DNA of 64,000 bases, taken from the NCBI RefSeq assembly GCF_902753875.1, contig NZ_CADDTS010000004.1, positions 116,858-180,857 of the forward strand. Direction: 5' to 3'. Made by a program: the position numbers and the translations under genes. This DNA is from Acinetobacter bouvetii. GTDB taxonomy: Bacteria > Pseudomonadota > Gammaproteobacteria > Pseudomonadales > Moraxellaceae. This document shows, piece by piece, positions 16,770-25,543 of the stretch. The notes below the pieces were generated by a model. That model ran no database searches and was not told where the DNA came from. It was given only the letters and a program-made list of their open reading frames with translations. Each line of letters opens with the position of its first letter. The stretch's first letter is position 1.

Positions 16770-17206
16770 AATGCCTGTACTTATACAAAAAAACGTTCAC
16801 GTTTTGATGTGGTAACAAAAAAAGGTATATACAGGTTTTGATGTGGTAACAGTAAAATTTTGATGTAGTAACATAGTCCACGTATAAAAAATGATCAAAA
16901 GTACGGACATTCAGCACATACCCATAATTTTATGATTCATCTCTAAAACCTATAATAAAACCACCCCATAAAAACCTCTTAATTCTCCATCATTTTGACC
17001 AGAAAACACCCCCTAAAAATACAGCCATTTTGCATGTAATAGCTTACATAAATTATTGAAAAATATAATTAAATATATTGATATGCATGGTAAAATAGTA
17101 GCCAGTTATTAAGAAATTAATAGCCGAAAATGAGCACCTTTAAAGAGCAAATTATTGAATGTTTTTAGTAGTCAAAAGGTGAAATAAATACGATTAGGAG
17201 ATTGAT
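16770..17206. other. Intergenic region of island 2 with iteron-like repeats
   Basis: This AT-rich stretch of about 440 bp before the ejection-type genes holds three direct repeats in its first quarter, listed separately. Beyond them I see only AT-rich DNA and an AGGAG ribosome binding site before the ATG at 17207. Confidence 0.6.
16801..16873 (+). repeat. Three iteron-like direct repeats
   Basis: GTTTTGATGTGGTAACA occurs at 16801-16817 and 16835-16851, with a variant TTTTGATGTAGTAACA at 16858-16873. The spacings are 34 and 23 bp. They could be iterons or activator sites for the late-type operon that follows. Confidence 0.75.
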
Positions 17207-17878
17207 ATGGTAGCAGCAGCAATGGTCGGAGCAGCAGCAGTAGCAAGCGCCGCCAGTAGTGCATACGGTAGTAAACAGGCATCAAAAGCAGCAAAAACAC
17301 AAGCAGCATCAGCAGATCGAGCAAGTCAAATTCAATGGGACATGTACGATCAGACTCGTCAGGATTTAGATCCATATAAACAGGCTGGCACAACATCACT
17401 TTCTCAAATGATGGATCAGATGGGTGCCAATGGTTATTTCAACCAGACGTACACTGGACAGGATATTTATGGCGACCCGAGTTATCAATTCCGTCTACAA
17501 CAAGGTCAAGATGCAATTCAGTCAAGTGCGGCAGCGAAAGGCGGACTATTGAGCGGTGCCACACTAAAAGCCCTGCAAGACTTCGGCCAGCAATCAGCAA
17601 GTCAGGAATATGGGAATGCATACAACCGGTTTAATGCAGACCAAACCAACCGCTACAACCGATTATCAAACATTATTGGTATGGGTCAAAACGCTGCGGC
17701 ACAGGTTGGTAACGCTGGAATGCAAACAGGTCAAGCGGTGGCGAATAATACGATGGCGGCGGCTAACTCGATTGCAGCCGGGCAGGTCGCAAGTGCGAAT
17801 CAATGGACTAATACAGCAGATAATATGGGAAGCATGGCAGCAGCTTACGCAATGATGAAAGGAAAAGGCGTAGTTTAA
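17207..17878 (+). CDS. Phage DNA-ejection (DNA transfer)-like protein, small
   Basis: 223 residues. It has an Ala-rich N-terminal hydrophobic stretch (MVAAAMVGAAAVASAASSAYG), then a Gln/Ala-rich helical body with DPYKQAGTTSLSQM, DPSYQFRLQQGQDAIQ and GLLSGATLKALQDFGQQ. These features are typical of the DNA transfer/ejection proteins of podoviruses such as P22-like phages, which leave the virion with the DNA and help it cross the envelope. The assignment is by pattern only. A good AGGAG ribosome binding site precedes the ATG. The next gene is a much larger protein of the same general type. No structural phage genes are nearby, which is unusual. Confidence 0.65.
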   Translation: MVAAAMVGAAAVASAASSAYGSKQASKAAKTQAASADRASQIQWDMYDQTRQDLDPYKQAGTTSLSQMMDQMGANGYFNQTYTGQDIYGDPSYQFRLQQGQDAIQSSAAAKGGLLSGATLKALQDFGQQSASQEYGNAYNRFNADQTNRYNRLSNIIGMGQNAAAQVGNAGMQTGQAVANNTMAAANSIAAGQVASANQWTNTADNMGSMAAAYAMMKGKGVV

Positions 17879-17973
17879 GCTAGGTGTGTAATGTTTAAAT
17901 AGGGTGATGGTGTGGAATTTGTATAAGACTTTAAAGCCGCATCCATAGCCCTACATAATAAGAGATTAAGTGT

Positions 17974-20103
17974 ATGGCTACAAAAACCCTGCAACAAATA
18001 GCAAATGCGAAAGCAGCAGGCTATAAAGATTTTGAAATCTGGAATGAATTAAGGAAAACTCCAGATTTTAATGAAAGCACAAAACGAGCAAGAGCCGCCG
18101 GATATACGCAAGAGCAAATTGCACAAGACCTTGGCTTAAAAGTTAAATTTGTTGATTCAAAACCTAAAAGAAATTACCAGCCTTTCGACAACACCAAAGA
18201 AGCACGCCAAAAACGTGAACAGGAAGCACTCAAGAAGCAAGGTCCAACCCAGCCATGGGAATCTGTTTTGCTCAGTCTTGCTGATAAGGGTGCGCCAGCA
18301 TTACAAGGGTTCTCATATGTAGGGGATAAAATTAGCAAGGGAATCAATAAAGTTGCTGGAACCAATCTACGTACCGATTCTTATGAAGGTGTCACTAGAG
18401 GGCTGAAAACAGCAAATAAAAACCATGAAACTGTACGCAAAGCTAACAATCAAGGCCCTGATTATTGGCGGATCGGAACAGATATAGCAACAACCATTCC
18501 ATTATCTATGGCGAGTGGTGGTGTTGGCGTGCTTAAATCTGGAACCCCACTTATGTCAAAAGCAGGTGCGGCATTTCTTGGCGAAAATGCTGCGCTTGGT
18601 GGATTGATTGGCGCAACTGGCGTACATGAGAATAATGCAGAACGTCTCAAGAGTATGAGAAATGGCGCTATTGGGGGTGCGGTTGGTGCTGGTGTTGCTA
18701 AGAAGGTCGGGGATGGTGTAACTAAGGCGGTCAATATTAAACAAGGTCGCATGGTGCCAGGCGCTCAGGAAGTTGATGATCTAGGGAAGCAATTTGGTGT
18801 TAAGACCACCGTGGGGGATATTGGTAAAAATCCATTGGTGCAGAAATCTGAAGTTGCTATGGAATCAATCCCCATGGTTGGTACGTCCAAGTTCAGACAG
18901 GCCCAACAGGCACAGGTGAAGGATGCAGCCACAAAGGTCCTTGATGGCCTTAAAACCAAGTTGGACGATATCGACTACAAGGCTATCCCGAATATTCAAG
19001 CAGCGGCCAATACGGGCGATAGAAACGCTATCCGCATTCTCGGTATGGTGAATGATGCTGGTGATGACACTGGTAAGGTTCTACAAGCTGCAGCAGAGAT
19101 TAAAAATTGGCGTGGTCAGCGTGTTGCATCGCAAATGTATGATCGAGTACAGAACTTGGCTGGTGACGGCGCTATAGCTCCAAATAAGACCGTTCAGGTG
19201 ATTGATGACATCATTGCTAATGATTCCAAGGTTATCCCCAACAAGGAGCTGCAAGGGGAGTTGCTCGGTATTCGTAAAAGTCTTGCTGACGCTAATATCA
19301 AAAAAGACTTCAAAGAGATGCGCGCCGTACAATCTCGACTTGGGAAATTAACTGATGAGTGGGGACGCCAAGGGAAAAGCACATCCGCATTCACTCAGAT
19401 CAAAACCGCTATTGATGATGACCTTTTGGATTTTGCTCAAGGATCTGGAAACACCAGACTACTAGGGGAGCTGAAGAAAGCTAATGCACTGTATAAGCAA
19501 CTTCAGAAAGGAAAGGATAAAGCATTTGCTAATGCCTTGCGCGGCACTGAGCCGGATCAGATTTTCAATCAGTTCATGAAGGCCGGAAAGGGTGACAAGG
19601 CTGCGAACTTCTACAAAAACCTAGACCCAAAAGGACAGGCCGCATTGCGCTATCAGATGGCTGAAAATGCCTTTGATAAAGCATGGGACTCAAACAGGGA
19701 TGTATTCAGCCCTGCCAAGTTTGCTCAAGAATTTGAGCGACTGGGAGCGCCGTATAACAATATCTTCACTGGTGGCGATAAAGCTCAGATGGATGGCTTT
19801 GTTAAGCTCATGCGCCATGTTGAGCGAGCTGGCCAGTATGCTGAAAACCCACCAACAGGAAACAGACTGGTCGGTATTGCTTTTGGATTGGGTGCTGGTG
19901 TGAATCCTACCCTTGCTGCTCAGGGTGCTGGAGTTTCTGCTATTGCTAAGGCGCTGTTTACCACTGAAGCAGGAAAGCGGATATTACTTGCTGCCAAGGA
20001 TGTTCCACCGAACTCCCCACAGATGGCCAATCTACTGATTCAGGCTCAAAAACTTGGGGCTGTTGGTGGCGCTACCGTTGGAGCCAAAACAGCAAAAGAT
20101 TAG
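17974..20103 (+). CDS. Large phage ejection/injection-like protein
   Basis: 709 residues. The N-terminus has two related segments with the motif A-x-x-AGY (KAAGYKDFEIWNEL, RARAAGYTQEQIAQDLGL), often seen at the start of phage internal virion proteins. Residues about 160-250 are glycine-rich and hydrophobic (GGVGVLKSG, GAIGGAVGAGVAKKVGDGV), resembling membrane-inserting segments. The rest is long and helical. Together with its smaller neighbour it fits the pair of ejection proteins found in podoviruses. No lysozyme or protease motif is visible. It could serve to load satellite particles with their own ejection proteins, which is an inference from context. Confidence 0.6.
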   Translation: MATKTLQQIANAKAAGYKDFEIWNELRKTPDFNESTKRARAAGYTQEQIAQDLGLKVKFVDSKPKRNYQPFDNTKEARQKREQEALKKQGPTQPWESVLLSLADKGAPALQGFSYVGDKISKGINKVAGTNLRTDSYEGVTRGLKTANKNHETVRKANNQGPDYWRIGTDIATTIPLSMASGGVGVLKSGTPLMSKAGAAFLGENAALGGLIGATGVHENNAERLKSMRNGAIGGAVGAGVAKKVGDGVTKAVNIKQGRMVPGAQEVDDLGKQFGVKTTVGDIGKNPLVQKSEVAMESIPMVGTSKFRQAQQAQVKDAATKVLDGLKTKLDDIDYKAIPNIQAAANTGDRNAIRILGMVNDAGDDTGKVLQAAAEIKNWRGQRVASQMYDRVQNLAGDGAIAPNKTVQVIDDIIANDSKVIPNKELQGELLGIRKSLADANIKKDFKEMRAVQSRLGKLTDEWGRQGKSTSAFTQIKTAIDDDLLDFAQGSGNTRLLGELKKANALYKQLQKGKDKAFANALRGTEPDQIFNQFMKAGKGDKAANFYKNLDPKGQAALRYQMAENAFDKAWDSNRDVFSPAKFAQEFERLGAPYNNIFTGGDKAQMDGFVKLMRHVERAGQYAENPPTGNRLVGIAFGLGAGVNPTLAAQGAGVSAIAKALFTTEAGKRILLAAKDVPPNSPQMANLLIQAQKLGAVGGATVGAKTAKD

Positions 20104-20144
20104 TATTTGTGTTATATATTCCCTTGCTTAGGCAGGGGAATAAT

Positions 20145-20969
20145 ATGAACAATTTAAAATTAAACATCAAATTAAGCAAAGCCGACATTGTGCAAAGCGC
20201 ACACCTTGAACCAGCCAAATACCGCGATAAAGAAGGTCTGGAGTACATTCCCCCAAAGAGAGGATTTCAGCTAAGCATCAAGGGGAGTGTTAAAGACTTA
20301 CTGACAGACAAAGATCTGATTATTTTTGATGATAAAGACGCTACCACAAGTATTCACCAGGGGAATACGGCGGATAGCATTGCTGTAAGCATTAACGTAT
20401 TTGATAAAAACGATAATAATTTACTCGCAAATCCATTTGTGAGTATTCATGACAGAACCCTATACATCGGTGACCTTAATTTTAGTTTTGAGCAGTTTGA
20501 ATTTATTAAAAGCATGGTCGATGATCAGTTTACGACTCTTATCATTGAGCTGGTGAAGCATGTCACTGATGATGAGATTCTTGAGAGTCGGGAGAGAAAT
20601 AAGGGCCACGTCATAAGCATTGACTATGATTTAGATAATCTGGATTACTCAACTGAGCGAAAAGAAGTAGGTGGGGAAGATCTGAAGGTGCTTCTTATTA
20701 AGCATGACCTGGATAGCGTAAAGGTTGGCTGTTTTTATATTTCATCCTCAAAACCCAAGTATGTGAAGAAAGGGGAATGGATTGACGATGTATGGTCCTT
20801 AGAAGACAGACTTGATCGAGAACAGTCAAATAACGAAGTTACGCTTCTTGATGAAATCGATAAAGAGAGAAATAATTTCCCAAAACACATATTTAACGAA
20901 TTGAAAAAGATTAACTCATTGAACTATGTGCTGATCATTTTACTGGTCATATTAATCTTTAAGGTATAA
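20145..20969 (+). CDS. Hypothetical C-tail-anchored membrane protein
   Basis: 274 residues from ATG 20145, which has an AGGGGAA ribosome binding site; a GTG at 20109 would add 12 residues. The body is polar and acidic, with alternating beta-like segments. The last 17 residues form one hydrophobic helix (SLNYVLIILLVILIFKV), so the protein is probably held in the inner membrane by its C-terminus with the bulk in the cytoplasm. I do not recognise the family. As the last gene after the ejection-type genes, it could act in superinfection exclusion or host takeover, but that is speculation. Confidence 0.65.
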   Translation: MNNLKLNIKLSKADIVQSAHLEPAKYRDKEGLEYIPPKRGFQLSIKGSVKDLLTDKDLIIFDDKDATTSIHQGNTADSIAVSINVFDKNDNNLLANPFVSIHDRTLYIGDLNFSFEQFEFIKSMVDDQFTTLIIELVKHVTDDEILESRERNKGHVISIDYDLDNLDYSTERKEVGGEDLKVLLIKHDLDSVKVGCFYISSSKPKYVKKGEWIDDVWSLEDRLDREQSNNEVTLLDEIDKERNNFPKHIFNELKKINSLNYVLIILLVILIFKV

Positions 20970-21044
20970 GCCACCAATCAAAGCTCAAAATTGAGCCTTC
21001 ATTGTCTAATTAGACTGTGCCGATCTAATCGAATCTAAGACATT

Positions 21045-21067
21045 AAAAAGCCCCAGCTAAGGGGGCT
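21045..21067 (-). terminator. Rho-independent terminator of the SSB operon
   Basis: AGCCCC-6-GGGGGCT is followed on the minus strand by five T. It lies 7 bp after the ssb stop codon, in the convergent gap between the two halves of island 2. Confidence 0.85.
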
Positions 21068-21073
21068 ATTCAT

Positions 21074-21400
21074 TTAAAGTAATTGCAGCGTTTCAGCTTT
21101 GATTTCCGTTATCTCGCGCTCTATCCCTTTACCGTCTTTCCACTTCCTAGTTTTTAGACTGCCTTCGATAAATACCTTTCCACCTTTCTTGAGGTACTTA
21201 CTCGCAATCTCGGCTAAACGGTTGTTGGTGGTGATTCTGTGCCATTCTGTGGCCTCTTTGCGTTCGCCTGTGGTCTTGTCCTTCCAGAAGTCGGTAGTAG
21301 CCACGCTGAACGTGGTAACGCTGCCACCGTTGGGAAATTGTTTTGTTTCAGGGTCACGGCCCAATACGCCCATCACTGTGACTCTGTTTAAGTTCGCCAT
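21074..21400 (-). CDS. ssb: Single-stranded DNA-binding protein, phage type without acidic tail
   Basis: 108 residues. The OB-fold is complete, from NRVTVMGVLGRDPETKQF through TEWHRITTNNRLAEIASKYLKKGGKVFIEGSLKTRKW to EITEIKAETLQLL. Chromosomal SSB proteins continue with a flexible linker and a conserved acidic tip (DDDIPF) that recruits partners. Here the protein stops right after the OB-fold, so it should coat single strands but not recruit the host repair and replication enzymes in the usual way. It belongs to the replication module of island 2 with the DUF3987 protein and the iteron cluster. Confidence 0.92.
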   Translation of the reverse strand: MANLNRVTVMGVLGRDPETKQFPNGGSVTTFSVATTDFWKDKTTGERKEATEWHRITTNNRLAEIASKYLKKGGKVFIEGSLKTRKWKDGKGIEREITEIKAETLQLL

Positions 21401-21434
21401 TCTATTTTCCTTTTATTCTTAAATCGTTTGTTCG

Positions 21435-21947
21435 TCAGCAATAAATGAACTGTCTACGTTTGCTCAGCAAGTCATTGAATGCGGTACCTGCATCCCTATC
21501 CGGTGAGTATTTTTGCTGTTCTTGCTCTGGTGTGATTAATTCGGTTCTAGAGTCGTCCAGATATTTAAGGCATTTCTCTTCTATTAAAAACTTTTCAATG
21601 AGTTCTAACTCTGGATTGCTGAGCTGTAGAGCTTCCTTAACTGTGAAACGCCAATACAAGGTAGATACTGGGTGAGCTGATCTGCCGATATTGCTGGCAC
21701 CTTTGTTTACCTGGTTAAGACAGTACAGGTACCCATCAAACGCACGAACAAAAAACGGCGTTAAATCTCTGTCTGTATAACTGAAGTATTCAACCAGTGA
21801 TGCTTTGTTCACCCTCAAATCATCTAAAAATTCATCTGGTGGCATTTTTTGGCTGGCCCATCGTATGCCATTGGGTGGATCAGGATATAAAACGCATTGA
21901 AATGATTTAGCTGCCATGATGAGCTCAAGTGCCCTTTTAATACTCAT
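21435..21947 (-). CDS. Hypothetical island protein
   Basis: 170 residues of unknown family. The N-terminal part (MSIKRALELIMAAKSFQCVLYPDPPNGIRWASQKMPPDEFLDDLRVNK) looks like a small domain seen next to replication genes of mobile elements. The rest is helical and acidic (NPELELIEKFLIEEKCLKYLDD). No catalytic motif or membrane segment is visible. It lies between the iteron cluster and ssb on the same strand, so a part in satellite replication is plausible but not shown. Confidence 0.6.
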   Translation of the reverse strand: MSIKRALELIMAAKSFQCVLYPDPPNGIRWASQKMPPDEFLDDLRVNKASLVEYFSYTDRDLTPFFVRAFDGYLYCLNQVNKGASNIGRSAHPVSTLYWRFTVKEALQLSNPELELIEKFLIEEKCLKYLDDSRTELITPEQEQQKYSPDRDAGTAFNDLLSKRRQFIYC

Positions 21948-22042
21948 GCCAGACTCCTAAATAAATCCAGTTGGTCTGCCACCATTGCTTTATTTAAATT
22001 TGCCATTATTCAGACCTATTAATTTATATTTTCCTAGATTTC

Positions 22043-22236
22043 TTGCGATTTTGCGATTTTTCCTTGTAAGCCTTGTCCTGTATAGCTTTCCGCATCGCAT
22101 TACCCTTGCGATTCGTATGCGGCACGTGCGATTTTTACCGGTTCATGTCGCATACATCGCATTGGAATCGCACCCCCTTTGCGACATGGAAAACCTTGCT
22201 ACATAATGGTTTCAGCCATAAATCGCAAAATCGCAA
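22043..22236. repeat. Iteron cluster, candidate replication origin of island 2
   Basis: Two adjacent copies of TTGCGATT (22043-22058) stand at the left edge and two adjacent copies of the reverse, AATCGCAA (22221-22236), at the right edge. Between them are at least seven more TGCGA/TCGCA words in both orientations, for example at 22106, 22127, 22166 and 22179. The right edge touches the stop codon of the DUF3987 replication gene. Density and symmetry are typical of an initiator-bound origin, and satellites of the P4/PICI type keep their origin beside the replication gene. Confidence 0.75.
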
Positions 22237-24369
22237 CTATTTCAGCAATGCTGGATTTAATTCAATGTAAGTGGAGCGGTTAATTGTCACCAGTCGCACA
22301 TAATTGAACTCGATCAGCTCATTTAGACAAGGGTCAAATTCCTTTGATTTTCTTATCTGAAGTGGTGCTCCTTTCATTGCTACCGTTTTTTGCAGTCGGT
22401 CGGTTTTTTCCTTTTTACATTTAGTTAAAAGGTACTTAATCAATTTTTCAGAATCACTTTCATCAGCAACCTCAATATCCGAATACCGGAACCACTCAGA
22501 CAATGAATGTCTAATAACAGCACAAGCTGCCTGCATGATTTCAGAATCAATCTCAGACTTGTTTTCAAAGTAAGCCAGGACAGTTCCTAAACGTCTGGCA
22601 AGCTCATTTGCACGACTAGCAAAAGGCTGCATAAATTCAAACTGTTTTCCACTACCTTGTAGAATCTCGCACTCATTGTAAAACTCAAGGTCCAGTAACT
22701 CAGCTTCATTTGATAGCTGCATCACTGGAAAGTATGGAACCTCCCCGGAATCATTCAAGAGGACAGGTAGCTCGTCTTTTAAAATATCTCTACAGCGATT
22801 CCAAAATTTAGTTAATCGAGGGTCGTTGTGTGAGTTTTTCAGCTTTTGTCTAAACTCAACCGTATGAGTCCTTTGTCCAGCAATGCTCTCTGGAGCGGTT
22901 AAAATGAATCGAGGTAAAAAGCCCTGTCCCCTTAATGTCGGATCGTTTAAAGCTCCAGCCAATACAGCACGTTGCCCAAGTAAGTTGAAGGTCAAGCGGA
23001 CATCATAAGCCGTTCCATTATCATCAGATGACGCGCGGTTTCTCTGACAATAACCATCATCAAATAACTTGGTAAATGCACCTAACGCACTTTTGGCCGT
23101 GTCGCCTTTCATTGTGTGACCATCAAAGAACTGTCCGGCCTCATCACTACTTAACGAAGCATTTTTAACTACTCCTTTAATATAAAATTTGGTTAATGTT
23201 TCGATGGTAATGTCTGAAAAAATACTGGTCGGATCGGTAGGTTTTGGATTATCTAAAGCCCATTGAGCGAACTCTTTTGATTCAATTGTCTTTGATCTGG
23301 CATTCCAATCCCCCAGCACCTTTTTATACTCGTCATTCTGCTGACGTTCATGCTCCCGGATCGGCAGCTCAACCAACTTTTGACAAGATGACTTACGCCC
23401 GCCGCTACCACCTTCAGTTAAAAAGAATAGAGAGCAGGGCATTCCTTCTCTATTGGTTTCTCTGGGTGCATTCACCTTACCTTGTGCTAAAAATGAAATA
23501 CTGGCTAAAACGCATTGAGCTGCCATTGCTAAGGGAGCTTGGGCATATTCAGCAGCAGCAAGGATTGCATTTCTAACGATTTCCGGCAGCTCATCAATTG
23601 GATAAGGTTTTGATTGAATCAGGGTGTCATTTCTTAAACTGATTGGGGTCTGCCAAGTATCCAGCTTTTCAACTTTCCGATCCGCTGGCATCTCCTCAAC
23701 TTGAGGCTGTACAAATGAGTCAGATTCAATTGATTTTATGATTTGCTGCTTTTTTTCGGTAAAAAAATGCTTAATCTGATTTGTTGAAAGTGTCTTAAAA
23801 CTCTCATTTACCTGAACAAATAAATCCTGATTATGTTTGGATGAATTAAAGCCCACCATCATTCTAAATATTGATTCAGGCATACCGTTGTTTATAATCT
23901 GATATGCTGCATCAATATCTTTATGAAGCACAATGGCCTCTCCAGCCTTAGCAAGTTTCACAAATAAATCTATATTGTCTGTACCTAGAACATACGGCGT
24001 ATATTTATTATTTGTGTTGCTTGCAAACACTCCAGCAACGCCAATAGAAAAAGATACTTTTTTAGAATCAATTTCTTTACATGGTGTCTGGCTAGTATCG
24101 TACTTTTTAGCCGTTCCTCTGATTCCATACCCGATGACTTCAGTCAATTCATCAGGATTAACCAGGGGTAGTGCTTCGCATTCTTCGCAGTTATAGTCAG
24201 GCAATTCAGAATAAATATAGCTCTCAGGCTTAACTTTAAAATTCTGCTCATCAATACAGCCTTTTGCAAAATCTTCAATCGAATGATATTCGGTTGTGTT
24301 GCCTGTCACCGGATCGGTGCTGACCACTAAAGCGATTGCAGTTTTATCACAAGGGAGTTTTGCATTCAT
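22237..24369 (-). CDS. DUF3987/YfjI-family replication protein (primase-helicase type)
   Basis: 710 residues. The central-to-C-terminal part matches the DUF3987/YfjI family of mobile elements. Around residue 315 lies SLFFLTEGGSGGRKSS, a P-loop-like GxSGxxKS. An acidic Walker-B-like SSDEAGQFF sits near 405. The segments LTFNLLGQRAVLAG and LRGQGFLPRFILTAPES follow, as in that family. The N-terminal third is less clear and may hold a primase-like or DNA-binding domain. Such proteins initiate replication of PICI-like islands. Its ATG overlaps the stop of a 38-codon gene, and the candidate origin abuts its 3' end. Confidence 0.82.
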   Translation of the reverse strand: MNAKLPCDKTAIALVVSTDPVTGNTTEYHSIEDFAKGCIDEQNFKVKPESYIYSELPDYNCEECEALPLVNPDELTEVIGYGIRGTAKKYDTSQTPCKEIDSKKVSFSIGVAGVFASNTNNKYTPYVLGTDNIDLFVKLAKAGEAIVLHKDIDAAYQIINNGMPESIFRMMVGFNSSKHNQDLFVQVNESFKTLSTNQIKHFFTEKKQQIIKSIESDSFVQPQVEEMPADRKVEKLDTWQTPISLRNDTLIQSKPYPIDELPEIVRNAILAAAEYAQAPLAMAAQCVLASISFLAQGKVNAPRETNREGMPCSLFFLTEGGSGGRKSSCQKLVELPIREHERQQNDEYKKVLGDWNARSKTIESKEFAQWALDNPKPTDPTSIFSDITIETLTKFYIKGVVKNASLSSDEAGQFFDGHTMKGDTAKSALGAFTKLFDDGYCQRNRASSDDNGTAYDVRLTFNLLGQRAVLAGALNDPTLRGQGFLPRFILTAPESIAGQRTHTVEFRQKLKNSHNDPRLTKFWNRCRDILKDELPVLLNDSGEVPYFPVMQLSNEAELLDLEFYNECEILQGSGKQFEFMQPFASRANELARRLGTVLAYFENKSEIDSEIMQAACAVIRHSLSEWFRYSDIEVADESDSEKLIKYLLTKCKKEKTDRLQKTVAMKGAPLQIRKSKEFDPCLNELIEFNYVRLVTINRSTYIELNPALLK

Positions 24370-24482
24370 GCTGCACCCCGTAGATTCATAACCGCATCAA
24401 CTGCCACTTCTAATGATTCAAGATGGACTTGAGCATTTGCTAAATGGTTTTGAGCTGTTTTAGTTTGAATAGATTTAGGCAT
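24366..24482 (-). CDS. Small hypothetical protein, 38 residues
   Basis: The frame MPKSIQTKTAQNHLANAQVHLESLEVAVDAV continues to NLRGAA and a TGA. That TGA overlaps the ATG of the DUF3987 gene in an ATGA. A GGAGGC ribosome binding site precedes the ATG, and the start lies 8 bp inside the upstream gene. The peptide is probably one amphipathic helix. The tight coupling on both sides supports that it is translated. Its function is unknown. Confidence 0.6.
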   Translation of the reverse strand: MPKSIQTKTAQNHLANAQVHLESLEVAVDAVMNLRGAA

Positions 24483-24849
24483 GGGGTGCCTCCTTACGTT
24501 TTTGAGTTTTGAGATTTTCACCAGTAAATAAACTGGTGAGGGGATTCACTCTCGGAACGTAAGTACCGCCCGACATATTCGCCACGAATGACTTATTTTG
24601 TCGTGTCATCCCCTCATAGAGGGAGTTCAGCCTTGTTTGCATGGCTGTAATGCTTGCGCTTGATTCTTGTACAGCTTGAGAGGCTAAACAAAAATTAGGC
24701 ACAATAAAACCACAATGACGCTGTGGGGTGACGCTTACGTTTTTTGAGAGGTCTTTAGAATAAGCGGAACGTCCATAGCTTGCAACAAGAAAAACAGCTA
24801 TTGCCCAGGCTAAAAACAGTTTTAATATGTTTAGGGATAGGTCTTTCAT
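24475..24849 (-). CDS. Hypothetical single-pass membrane protein
   Basis: 124 residues. The N-terminus has one hydrophobic helix (NILKLFLAWAIAVFLVASYG), after which about 95 polar residues follow with two cysteines (RHCGFIVPNFCLAS) and a helical Gln/Ser segment. The helix could be an uncleaved anchor. I do not recognise the family. The gene lies in the regulatory and replication operon of island 2, 3 bp after the Rha gene and overlapping the 38-codon gene. Confidence 0.6.
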   Translation of the reverse strand: MKDLSLNILKLFLAWAIAVFLVASYGRSAYSKDLSKNVSVTPQRHCGFIVPNFCLASQAVQESSASITAMQTRLNSLYEGMTRQNKSFVANMSGGTYVPRVNPLTSLFTGENLKTQKRKEAPHA

Positions 24850-24852
24850 ACT

Positions 24853-25329
24853 TCAAGTCCCCCCCAATAAAGGCAATTTCAACTGAATCTTATCCATTAA
24901 TTCTTGAATCTTTCTTCTCAGCTCGGGCTTAACTTTTTTCCCCAAGTATTGGAGGTCACGACCAGCGTTACTCGCTCCATCTTCAGCATACATATACTGC
25001 AAAGTGAATTGGTTTAACTGATAATGAAGTGATTTTTCTTCATGGCTTAATTGCTGGGCCATTTCTTCATAAGCATTGATATACATCTCAACATATTGGT
25101 CATTTACACGACCTGAAGTGCGAGAAATAAGGAAGGTAAAGCCCTGTTGAGTGATTTCATACATTGGGCGTTTTTCACCTTTAGCATCCACGTATTCAAC
25201 CAGCTCAAAGTTGCGCTCGTTAAATTCTTTAGAGCATTTGAAGCCACGAATAGTACGAAGTACATTTTTATGATGTAAGCCAAAATCTTTAGAAAACTTT
25301 AGACTGGAGATAGTGAGTTTTTTATTCAT
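24853..25329 (-). CDS. Rha-family phage regulatory protein
   Basis: 158 residues. The N-terminal half is a clear Rha domain (pRha): FGLHHKNVLRTIRGFKCSKEFNERNFELVEYVDAKGEKRPMYEITQQGFTFLISR. The C-terminal half is helical. Rha proteins are phage and satellite regulators, first described in phage phi-80, where the gene interferes with growth in hosts lacking IHF. Here it follows AlpA and a small winged-helix protein, overlapping the latter by 4 bp, as in the regulatory block of PICI-like islands. Confidence 0.87.
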   Translation of the reverse strand: MNKKLTISSLKFSKDFGLHHKNVLRTIRGFKCSKEFNERNFELVEYVDAKGEKRPMYEITQQGFTFLISRTSGRVNDQYVEMYINAYEEMAQQLSHEEKSLHYQLNQFTLQYMYAEDGASNAGRDLQYLGKKVKPELRRKIQELMDKIQLKLPLLGGT

Positions 25330-25541
25330 GCTGCCACCTCTTTAAGTTCATAACGAGCATGGCTGCCTTTACCCTTAATGTTAGGTTCGCTGTGCGTCAC
25401 GATGTCATACCCAGCGTCGCGTAAACGTTTAATCACGGCACTCAGGCGGTAACATTCAAAATGATTGATAGCCTCGGCTTGGCTAAGAGTTCTGCCACTT
25501 TTGAGGTGTGCTAAAACCCGATTTTGATGGTTTTCACTCAT
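25326..25541 (-). CDS. Small winged-helix DNA-binding protein
   Basis: 71 residues from ATG 25541, which has a clear GGAGG ribosome binding site; a longer frame up to 25574 exists but would overlap the upstream gene. The sequence HQNRVLAHLKSGRTLSQAEAINHFECYRLSAVIKRLRDAGYDIVT fits a helix-turn-helix with a wing, as in the family of small phage and plasmid HTH proteins. It is likely a regulator of the island. The ATGA overlap with the Rha gene suggests equal expression of both. Confidence 0.78.
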   Translation of the reverse strand: MSENHQNRVLAHLKSGRTLSQAEAINHFECYRLSAVIKRLRDAGYDIVTHSEPNIKGKGSHARYELKEVAA

Positions 25542-25543
25542 GC

